From contig CP070627.1 of assembly GCA_020355945.1 (NCBI GenBank), forward strand, positions 8,795,769 to 8,859,768: DNA of 64,000 nucleotides. The letters are read 5' to 3'. The translations under genes and the position numbers were made by a program. Positions 9,691 to 17,407 of the stretch are shown here, one piece after another; the stretch's first letter is position 1; each line of letters starts with the position of its first letter. The DNA comes from Candidatus Aminicenantota bacterium (GTDB lineage: Bacteria; Acidobacteriota; Aminicenantia; UBA2199). Under the pieces are notes generated by a model. It saw only the letters and a list, made by a program, of their open reading frames with translations. It searched no databases and was not told the DNA's origin.

Positions 9691-12600
9691 TTAACACTGG
9701 TTTTGGGTATCCAGGGGTTGAATCAAGGGTGCCTGGGTGGTTTGCCTCAACCGTAATGTTGATATTACGGTATCAGGCTTTTCTAAAACCGTTTCCAGTA
9801 ATTTTGTAAACCGTTTCATCATCCGCTCGATGGTGGCAGGTTTAAATAAATCCCGGTTGTATTCAAAGCGGATATCCATGGTGTTCTTTTGTTCTACAAG
9901 ATAAATGGTAAGGTCGAATTTGGCGGTTTTGGCATGAATATTGAAATATTTGATGACAATGCCACCACTCCCCGGTAAGGATGGCGCTTCGGCTGCCTGG
10001 TAATTCAACATATTTACCAGGACATCGAAGATCGGGGCCCTGCTAATATCCCGCTGCCCTCCGATATCCTCCAACAACAGGTCAAAGGGGTATACCTGGT
10101 GCTGGTAAGCTCCCATTAATACATCTTTAACCTTGTATGAAAGAGATTTAAAGGTATCCCTGGTTTGGAATTGGGTACGAAGCACCAGAGTATTTAAATA
10201 GTAGCCAATCTGGCTGCGCAGGTCCGCGTGGTCCCTACTGCCGACAATGGTGCCCAATACGATATCCCTCTTCCCGGTGTAATAAAAAAACAGAAGATTC
10301 AAAGCGGTTAACAGCACCATAAACAGGGTAAGATTTTGGGTTTCACTATAGCTTTTTAGTTTTTTAAATATTACCTCCTGGATGGAGGAAATCATTGTAT
10401 CACCGTTATATGTCTGAATGGCGGGGCGCTGGTTATCCCAGGGTAATTCCAATTGGGGCAGGTGTCCTTTTAACCGCTCCGTCCAGTATTGCCGGTGTTG
10501 ATTCAACGGCTCTCCCTTTAACTGTTCATTTTGCCAGGCGGCATAATCTCTATATTGAATTGGCAGCGGTTCTAATGGGTTCTGTTCTCCTTTGTCAAAG
10601 GCTTCATGGAGGACTCGCATTTCCCTTATAAGGATGTCGTGGGATAAAAAGTCGCTGATGATGTGGTGAAAATTAAAAAATAACACATACCTCTGGGCTT
10701 CCAGGCGGATAAGGGTGATTCGCACCAGCGGACCGGTGGATAAGTCAAAGGGGGTGAGAGATTCACGCTCTACATATTCCCGGGCTTTTACCTCATTCCC
10801 CGGTTCTCCTCTCAGGTCCATGTGTTTCACTGCGAAATCCATGGTTTCCAGTGGTACTACCCGTTGTTTCACCTCTCCGTCCACGTTGAGGAAGGCTGTT
10901 CTTAAACTTTCATGGCGTTCCATCAGCGTCTTAAACGTTCGTTCCACCACCGGGATGTTCAATTGCCCTTCCACCAGGTGCGCCCCTGGAATGTTAAAAG
11001 AGATGGAAGCTGCTTCCAACTGGCTCAACACCCATATCCGTTCCTGGGCATGAGATACCTGGTAATATTCCTTCTTCTCCTGCGCTGGTATCGATGTATA
11101 GGTGTCGGTTTTTTTCCCCGACGCTGTCATCCATTCAGCCAAACCACGGATGGTGGGAGTATTAAACAACTCTACCAGTGTTATCTTTATATTAAACGCT
11201 TGATGCACCCTGGCTGTCAAGACTGCTGCGTTTAATGAATTTCCCCCCAACTCAAAAAAGTTACTGTCAATGCCGATGGCTTGTGTTTCCATACCCAGTA
11301 CTTCAGACCAGATCTGCGCTAACCTCGATTCATTTTCATCCCGGGGTGCGATATAATCTGCATCCGAAATGGCCTCCGGCTGCGGTAAGGCGTTTCGATC
11401 AACTTTTCCATTTGGGGTTAAGGGGATGCTCTCCAATGATACGATATTGGCCGGGACCATATATCCAGGTAACAATTGAGTCAAATATGCCTTTATCTCC
11501 TGGGGAAGAGAAGATGAACCCTCGGCGTTTGGAACGATGTATGCACACAGTTGTTTATTCCCCGCCTTATCTTCTATGACCAAAACCACGGTTTCTTTCA
11601 CTCCAGGGTGCTTGAATAAGTGCCCTTCGATTTCTCCTAACTCGATCCGGTATCCACTGATCTTGACCTGTTGATCGATTCTTCCTAAAAATTCGATATT
11701 CTTATCCGGCAACCGCCGGGCCAGGTCACCGGTTTTGTAAATCTTTTGCCTTCGGCAACCAGGAGGCGAGAGCATTGCGCATGGAGCATAGCGCATAGCG
11801 TATGGGGCAAAGCACTTTGCCATTTTAGGCTCCCCTCGCCGAGGGGCCCCTGGCCCCCCCCGCAAAAACTTTTTATCAAGGGAATCCTGGTCATCCCATA
11901 AATCCTGGTCAAATTTTTCCGAGGTTAATTCCGGTTGGTTTAGATAACCCCTGGCAATACCTGCCCCGGCCAGGTAGATTTCACCTGCAGCCCCAATGGG
12001 ACATAAATTCTTATTTTTTCCCAGGATACAGCATATAACACCCCGGATAGGGGTCCCGATCAATACCCGGGTTTTATCCGGGCTGAACTCATATAATGTT
12101 GAACATACACTGTTTTCAGTGGGACCATACTCATTATATAATTTGACATGATTTAATTTGTCATAGTGACTTTTGACCAGGTCCTCGCTAAACTGCTCCC
12201 CGGCAATGGTCACTTGTTTCAATTGCCTTAAACTATCAGGGATTTCTTCGATATAGGTGCGATATAAGGTGGGTACAATTAAAAAATGCGTTACCCCAGC
12301 AGTTTTCAACAACTCTTTTAAATAATTTATGTCAAAACGGTGTTGGCCCCGGATCAATATCAATCGCGATCCACTGATTAACGGTGTAAATATATCCTCA
12401 ACCGAACTGTCAAAAGAGATGGAGGGCAATTGTAAAACACCGTCATCCTCATTGAACCGGTACCGGTTTTTTCTCCAAACCAGGGTATTGACAATGGAAC
12501 GATGTTCAATGGCTACCCCTTTGGGCTTTCCCGTAGAACCGGAGGTGTAGATAATGTAGGCCAGGGAAGAGGACTGAGAAGGGGGAAAGCCTGGAAAGGT

Positions 12601-13845
12601 GGAGGAGGAAAAATCAAAATCTCCCGGTAACCGGATAAAAATCATCTTAATATTGCTGTTACTTTCCAGCTTTCGCACTGTTTCACATTCTTCCGCTAAT
12701 GTTCGGGTGGTAACCAGCAGGCTGGCTTTGCTGTCTGCCAGCATGTATTTTATCCGTTCCGCCGGGTAAGCAGGGTCTATGGGTAAATAGGCTCCACCAG
12801 CTTTTAATACAGCCAATATCCCGATAATCATCTCCAGGGAACGCCAGAGGATTACCCCAACAACAATATCCGGCTTCACACCATTTTCTGTTAATGTTTG
12901 TGCCAGGTGATTAACGTTTTGATCGATTTCCCGATAAGTCATGGAAGAACCTGACCATGCCTCTAAAACAGCAATGCTGTTGGGAGTTTTTTCCGCCTGT
13001 TCCGCGAATAACCGGTGAAGGGTTTTGGGTTCCCCATTGGCTGCCCGGGTATCATTAAAGCCCATGGCTAACTCTCGCCTTTCTTCTTCCGAAAGCAGCT
13101 CAATCTCATTGATTTTAAGATTCACATCCAGGAGTACCACCTGCATCAGTCTAATATAATATTGGAGGATTTGTTCTATCGTGGTTTTATCGTAAAGTAA
13201 TGAGTTATACTCAACCTCTCCTTCTATATATTCGTCGGTTTTACAGAAAGAGAAAATCATGTTTAAATTGATATGCCGGAGATATTTTTTGTAATGGATA
13301 TTTTCCAGTAAAATGGCAATATCGAACAGCGAGAAATCATCATCCCGGGAAAAGGGAATATTTAATTTACCCAATATTGATTCAACCGGGTAATTTTGAT
13401 TTTCATTTGCTTCCGCGATGGTTTGCCTCACCTGGAACAGTAACTCTTTAAAGGTTATATTTTCTTTTAATTGATTTCTCAAAGTCAGTACCGTATTAAT
13501 ATAATCACCTTCGATATCCTGTTTAATAACGGGACCTCCCACGATAATATCATTGTTACTGTTATATGTATATTTGTGGATGAATATCACCAACGCGGTC
13601 ACCAGGATAATATACAGGCGCAGGTCGGAATCGTTGGATAATTTGAGTAATTTTACGAAAATTTCCCTGGGAAACCTGGTTGTTACGATTTCCATACTAC
13701 GCTGATTTAGACTTCTTTTATGATCGTATGGAATCGTATTTTTTTCCAGGTGCCCGGATAATTTTTTTAACCAGTAATCTCTTTCCCTGATAAATTTAGC
13801 ACCGGCAGCGGTTTTAAAGCCGGAAAAAGCGCTGGTATTTTTCAT
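9691..13845 (-). CDS. NRPS, half-C-A-PCP-C
   Basis: A 1384-residue NRPS. The first ~240 residues are only the C-terminal lobe of a condensation domain, starting at RERDYWLKKLSG. The N-lobe with HHxxxDG is absent, so this part cannot condense alone. It could be a docking or recruiting platform, as the X-domain of glycopeptide synthetases is (known precedent; its use here is inference). The A domain (~265-800) has the core TSGSTGKPKG near 435 and a pocket of D-S-E-L-T-A-E-V-C, for which I recognise no substrate. The PCP serine is in LGGNSLNA near 867. The C-terminal C domain (~918-1384) has HHIISDF near 1060. ATG at 13845 has AGGAGG just upstream; the preceding radical SAM gene ends 42 nt away. 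The loop before YKTGDL holds a long insertion with FLRGGPG...PPGCRRQ. Confidence 0.92.
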   Translation of the reverse strand: MKNTSAFSGFKTAAGAKFIRERDYWLKKLSGHLEKNTIPYDHKRSLNQRSMEIVTTRFPREIFVKLLKLSNDSDLRLYIILVTALVIFIHKYTYNSNNDIIVGGPVIKQDIEGDYINTVLTLRNQLKENITFKELLFQVRQTIAEANENQNYPVESILGKLNIPFSRDDDFSLFDIAILLENIHYKKYLRHINLNMIFSFCKTDEYIEGEVEYNSLLYDKTTIEQILQYYIRLMQVVLLDVNLKINEIELLSEEERRELAMGFNDTRAANGEPKTLHRLFAEQAEKTPNSIAVLEAWSGSSMTYREIDQNVNHLAQTLTENGVKPDIVVGVILWRSLEMIIGILAVLKAGGAYLPIDPAYPAERIKYMLADSKASLLVTTRTLAEECETVRKLESNSNIKMIFIRLPGDFDFSSSTFPGFPPSQSSSLAYIIYTSGSTGKPKGVAIEHRSIVNTLVWRKNRYRFNEDDGVLQLPSISFDSSVEDIFTPLISGSRLILIRGQHRFDINYLKELLKTAGVTHFLIVPTLYRTYIEEIPDSLRQLKQVTIAGEQFSEDLVKSHYDKLNHVKLYNEYGPTENSVCSTLYEFSPDKTRVLIGTPIRGVICCILGKNKNLCPIGAAGEIYLAGAGIARGYLNQPELTSEKFDQDLWDDQDSLDKKFLRGGPGAPRRGEPKMAKCFAPYAMRYAPCAMLSPPGCRRQKIYKTGDLARRLPDKNIEFLGRIDQQVKISGYRIELGEIEGHLFKHPGVKETVVLVIEDKAGNKQLCAYIVPNAEGSSSLPQEIKAYLTQLLPGYMVPANIVSLESIPLTPNGKVDRNALPQPEAISDADYIAPRDENESRLAQIWSEVLGMETQAIGIDSNFFELGGNSLNAAVLTARVHQAFNIKITLVELFNTPTIRGLAEWMTASGKKTDTYTSIPAQEKKEYYQVSHAQERIWVLSQLEAASISFNIPGAHLVEGQLNIPVVERTFKTLMERHESLRTAFLNVDGEVKQRVVPLETMDFAVKHMDLRGEPGNEVKAREYVERESLTPFDLSTGPLVRITLIRLEAQRYVLFFNFHHIISDFLSHDILIREMRVLHEAFDKGEQNPLEPLPIQYRDYAAWQNEQLKGEPLNQHRQYWTERLKGHLPQLELPWDNQRPAIQTYNGDTMISSIQEVIFKKLKSYSETQNLTLFMVLLTALNLLFFYYTGKRDIVLGTIVGSRDHADLRSQIGYYLNTLVLRTQFQTRDTFKSLSYKVKDVLMGAYQHQVYPFDLLLEDIGGQRDISRAPIFDVLVNMLNYQAAEAPSLPGSGGIVIKYFNIHAKTAKFDLTIYLVEQKNTMDIRFEYNRDLFKPATIERMMKRFTKLLETVLEKPDTVISTLRLRQTTQAPLIQPLDTQNQC
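11744..11876. repeat. Palindromic element (second copy, expanded) inserted in frame in an A domain
   Basis: It shares the ends TTTTGCCTTCGGCAACC and GCAAAAACTTTTTAT with the element at 7058-7133. Between them are short GCGCAT-type repeats and a CCCCTCGCCGAGGGG palindrome. It remains open in the NRPS frame and encodes FLRGGPG...PPGCRRQ directly before YKTGDL. Confidence 0.75.
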
Positions 13846-13887
13846 GATATCCTCCTATTTATTTTTATATTGTGTTTTTCGCTTTTT

Positions 13888-15615
13888 TTAAAAGCAGAAA
13901 TCTCCATCCTCTTTGAATTTATTTTCTCCGTACAGGAGTTCTTTTAGATGTTGATTTTCATCGGTATGTTGATTTTCACTGATTAATTGTAGTATTGGCG
14001 GTACGCAATTTTTATGCAGTTTTTCCCAGCGTTCATCGGCACTGTAAATATCATTCAGGGAATAGGGATTGGCGATGCCCAGGCGTTGGCAGTGTCGAGT
14101 AAAACGACAAAGCCTCTCCATTGCCAGTTCCCGGGAAGGCTTGCAATCCAGTGACCAGGTTTGAGCAATCAACAAATCCCGGGCATTTCTTACCGGGTAA
14201 AGGGGAATCTTTTTAGCGATAACGGCCCAGTGGTTCGAGTCGGCCTGGCCGGTTTCAAAATATCTAAAGGGGTTGCATTCCGCCTCATATACATCATCCT
14301 TCAATGCTTCAACCAGGTCCAGGGTTTGTTGGAAATCCTCTTCGGTTTCTTCCGGGTGTCCCACTACCCAGTAGGTGGTGGTTTTTATCCCGGCTTCGGC
14401 AAGATTGGATATGGAATCTTTGATCTGTTCAGGGGTTATCTTTTTATTCATCAGGGCCAATATCCTGGAAGACCCGCTTTCGGCTCCGATCCGTGCCCGG
14501 TAGAAACCACCTCGCCTCCACAGCATGGTATTTTTAAAATCGCAGACCTGTTTGTCCACTCTTAGACAGCCATCCCAATATAATGAAATACCGGCTTGTA
14601 TAAATTCCCGGGCCAGGTCTGTTATTATTGGGTTCAACAACGAATCGCAAAAGAAAAAAAGCTGACGTTTATATTTCTGGAACATCCGGATCATCTCTGC
14701 TATTACCTCCTTCGGGTTCCGTTTGCGATATTTCCCCCAATAAACGGTTTCGGCGCAAAAACTGCACTGGAAAGGACAACTGCGGGAACCATAAGATGCC
14801 AGGTGAACATAATCCCGCATATCAAAATCAGAAAAAGCAGGAGACCCCAACGACGACAGACTCAGTATACGGTTATCGATATCTTTCAGCGTATAGATTT
14901 TTTTGTCCGCGGGTAACTCATTTTTCAGTAACTTAAGGAATAAATTCTCTCCTTCACCCACCACGATTTTGTCTATATAGTCTGCGTTCTCCAGGAAGTT
15001 TTTAAAATTCTCCGAACCTACATCCAGATCCTGTGAAAAAATCCCCCCTCCCATTACCGTTTTAATGTGTGGATACCGCTGCCTGGTAAGTTTAAAAACA
15101 AACATGGATGCGGCAAATGAACCTCCCAACACAGATAAACCAAGTATGGTGGCCTTTTCTTTTTCCAGTATATCTATAAATTGCGTTTCCAATTCCAGGT
15201 AAAATTCGTCCAGTAGGCCTTTAAGTTTTTCAATTTCCCGGTTAGCGATACTGCAAAGATAGTTTTTGAAAATCAATATTTTAAAAAACTCTATATATTC
15301 CTCTTCATCCTTACAATTTATATGAAACATCATATGATTTTGCATAACATCATTGGCGGTATTATAAAAATTTCCCCTGGTTTCTTCCGGGATACATTTT
15401 TTTAAGAGGATATGGTATTTATCGTATATATTCTTAAAAGCTCCCCTTATATTTAGATCTACTGTTTTTACCGCATACCCTTTTTTCTGGAGGAAACCTT
15501 TTAGACAAGAAATTCCCATGGGGGGAATGAGGGGGGTCCAATATGGCAGTAAGCCCAACAAAATCTTTTCATCACCGGGGTTGTTTTTGGTAAAATGACC
15601 GGGTGAAGGCTTCAT
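13888..15615 (-). CDS. B12-binding radical SAM enzyme, copy 2
   Basis: 575 residues. The N-terminal region (~15-260) is a cobalamin-binding Rossmann-type domain (LLGLLPYWTPLIPPMGISCLK; later TILGLSVLGGSF, VMGGGIF and VVGEGE). The radical SAM core carries the cluster motif CPFQCSFC near 281-288 (C-x3-C-x2-C), followed by IGAESGSSRIL and ITPEQIKDSI, typical of B12-radical SAM proteins. No SPASM domain is seen. Members of this class do methylations, ring rearrangements or epimerisations on unactivated carbons; the reaction here cannot be read from sequence. It is nearly colinear with the upstream copy. Both lie between two NRPS genes, so a tailoring role on the line 2 peptide is likely (inference). 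It ends KFKEDGDFCF. ATG 15615 has AAGGAG upstream; the gap to the upstream gene is 41 nt. Confidence 0.92.
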   Translation of the reverse strand: MKPSPGHFTKNNPGDEKILLGLLPYWTPLIPPMGISCLKGFLQKKGYAVKTVDLNIRGAFKNIYDKYHILLKKCIPEETRGNFYNTANDVMQNHMMFHINCKDEEEYIEFFKILIFKNYLCSIANREIEKLKGLLDEFYLELETQFIDILEKEKATILGLSVLGGSFAASMFVFKLTRQRYPHIKTVMGGGIFSQDLDVGSENFKNFLENADYIDKIVVGEGENLFLKLLKNELPADKKIYTLKDIDNRILSLSSLGSPAFSDFDMRDYVHLASYGSRSCPFQCSFCAETVYWGKYRKRNPKEVIAEMIRMFQKYKRQLFFFCDSLLNPIITDLAREFIQAGISLYWDGCLRVDKQVCDFKNTMLWRRGGFYRARIGAESGSSRILALMNKKITPEQIKDSISNLAEAGIKTTTYWVVGHPEETEEDFQQTLDLVEALKDDVYEAECNPFRYFETGQADSNHWAVIAKKIPLYPVRNARDLLIAQTWSLDCKPSRELAMERLCRFTRHCQRLGIANPYSLNDIYSADERWEKLHKNCVPPILQLISENQHTDENQHLKELLYGENKFKEDGDFCF

Positions 15616-15656
15616 GGTTATCTCCTTTTTATCTTTATTGTTTATTTTTCGATTTT

Positions 15657-17384
15657 TTAAAAAGAAAAATCTCCATCTTCTTTGAATTTATTTTCTCCGT
15701 AGACGAATTCTTTTAAATGTTGATTTTCATCTATATATTGATTTTCATTGGTTAATTTTATTATTGCGGGCACGGAATTTTTGTGCAGTTTTTCCCAGCG
15801 TTTATCGGCTTTGTAAATATCATGCAGTGAATATGGATTGGGTATTCCCAGGCGCTGGCAGTGTCGAATGAAACGACAAAGCCTCTCCATGGTGATTTCC
15901 CGGCAAGGCTGGCAATCCAATGACCAGGTTTGAGTAATCAACAAATCCGCGGCATTTTTTTGCTGGTAAAGGGGCATCTTTTTACCCATCCTGGCCCAGC
16001 GTCCAGAGTCTGCTTGGCCGGTTTCAAAATACCTGAAGGGATTGCAGTCCGCCTGGTAGATATCATCCTTCAACGCTTCAACCAGGTCCAGGGTTTGTTG
16101 GAAATCCTCTTCGGTCTCTTCCGGGTGTCCTATCAACCAGTAGGTGGTGGTCTTTATCCCGGCTTCGGCAAGATTGGATATGGCATCTTTGATTTGCCTG
16201 GGGGTTATTTTTTTATTCATCAGGGTCAACACCCGGGATGACCCGCTTTCGGCTCCGATGCGTGCCCGGTAGAATCCACCGCGCCTCCACAGCATGGTAT
16301 TTTCAAAATTGCAAACCTGTTGGTCCACTCTTAAACAACCATCCCAATATAATGAAATCCCGGCTTCTATAAATTCCCGAGCCAGGTCCGTTAGTATCGG
16401 GTTCAACAAGGAATCGTAAAAGAAAAAAAGTTGACGTTTATATTTTCGGAACATCTTAATCATCTCTTCTACTACCTGCTTTGGTTCCCGTTTTCGATAT
16501 TTTCCCCAATAAACGATTTCCACACAGAAACTGCACTGGAAAGGACAACTGCGGGCACAAAAAGATGCCAGGTAAACATAATCCCGCATATGGAAATCCG
16601 AAAAATCAAGTGCCTTCAGGGAGGAGAGGTCTATAACCTGGTTATCGATATCCTTTAGCGTATAAACCTTTCGGTCCCCGGGTAACTCATTTCGCAGTAA
16701 CTTAAGGAATAAATTTTCTCCCTCTCCCACCAGGATTTTGTCTATATCGCCTGATTTCTCCAAAAAGTTTTTAAAATTCTCCGATTCTAAAGCCAGGTCT
16801 TCTGAAAAAATAGCCCCTCCCATTACCGTTTTAATGTGGGGATAACGTTCCCGGGTAAGTCTAAAAGCAAACATCGAGGTGGGAAAGGTACCTCCTAAAA
16901 CAGATAAACCAAGTATAGTCGGCTTTTCTTTTTCCAGTATATCTATAAATTGCGTTTCCAATTCCAGGTAAAATTTGTCCAGTATGCCTTTAAGTTTTTC
17001 AATTTCCCGGTTATCGATGCAGCAAAGATAGTTCTTGAAAATCAAAGTATTAAATAACTCTCTATATTCCTCTTCATCGTTACAATTCAGATGAAGCATC
17101 ATATGATTTTGTAAAACATCATACCCGGTATTATAAAAATTCCCCCTGGTTTCCCCGGGGATACATTCTTTTAATACCCTGTGGTATCTATCGTATATAT
17201 TCCTAAAAACTCCCTTTACATTTAAATCTACCGTTTTTACTTCATACCCCTTTTGTTGGAGGAAACTTTTTAGACAGGAAATCCCCATGGGGGGAGTGAG
17301 GGGGGTCCAGTAAGGCAATAACCCCAGTAAAATTTTTTCATGAGTTGAATTATTTTTTTGAGAGTTGGTGTTAAAGGATTTCAT
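15657..17384 (-). CDS. B12-binding radical SAM enzyme, copy 1
   Basis: 575 residues, the same length as the gene that follows it and very similar throughout, so a tandem duplication. The cobalamin-binding part begins LLGLLPYWTPLTPPMGISCLK; the [4Fe-4S] motif is CPFQCSFC near 281-288 inside SFCARSCPFQCSFCVE. Differences from copy 2 are scattered, for example FCARSCPF against YGSRSCPF just before the cluster, and MGKKMPLYQQ against IAKKIPLYPV. This suggests two related but distinct tailoring steps, or one step on two sites. It ends KFKEDGDFSF, close to the C-terminus of the upstream NRPS (NETGEFGF). ATG 17384 has AAGGAG upstream. The 23-nt gap from the NRPS points to a single transcript. Confidence 0.92.
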   Translation of the reverse strand: MKSFNTNSQKNNSTHEKILLGLLPYWTPLTPPMGISCLKSFLQQKGYEVKTVDLNVKGVFRNIYDRYHRVLKECIPGETRGNFYNTGYDVLQNHMMLHLNCNDEEEYRELFNTLIFKNYLCCIDNREIEKLKGILDKFYLELETQFIDILEKEKPTILGLSVLGGTFPTSMFAFRLTRERYPHIKTVMGGAIFSEDLALESENFKNFLEKSGDIDKILVGEGENLFLKLLRNELPGDRKVYTLKDIDNQVIDLSSLKALDFSDFHMRDYVYLASFCARSCPFQCSFCVEIVYWGKYRKREPKQVVEEMIKMFRKYKRQLFFFYDSLLNPILTDLAREFIEAGISLYWDGCLRVDQQVCNFENTMLWRRGGFYRARIGAESGSSRVLTLMNKKITPRQIKDAISNLAEAGIKTTTYWLIGHPEETEEDFQQTLDLVEALKDDIYQADCNPFRYFETGQADSGRWARMGKKMPLYQQKNAADLLITQTWSLDCQPCREITMERLCRFIRHCQRLGIPNPYSLHDIYKADKRWEKLHKNSVPAIIKLTNENQYIDENQHLKEFVYGENKFKEDGDFSF

Positions 17385-17407
17385 GCATTTCTCCTTATTT
17401 TTAAATT

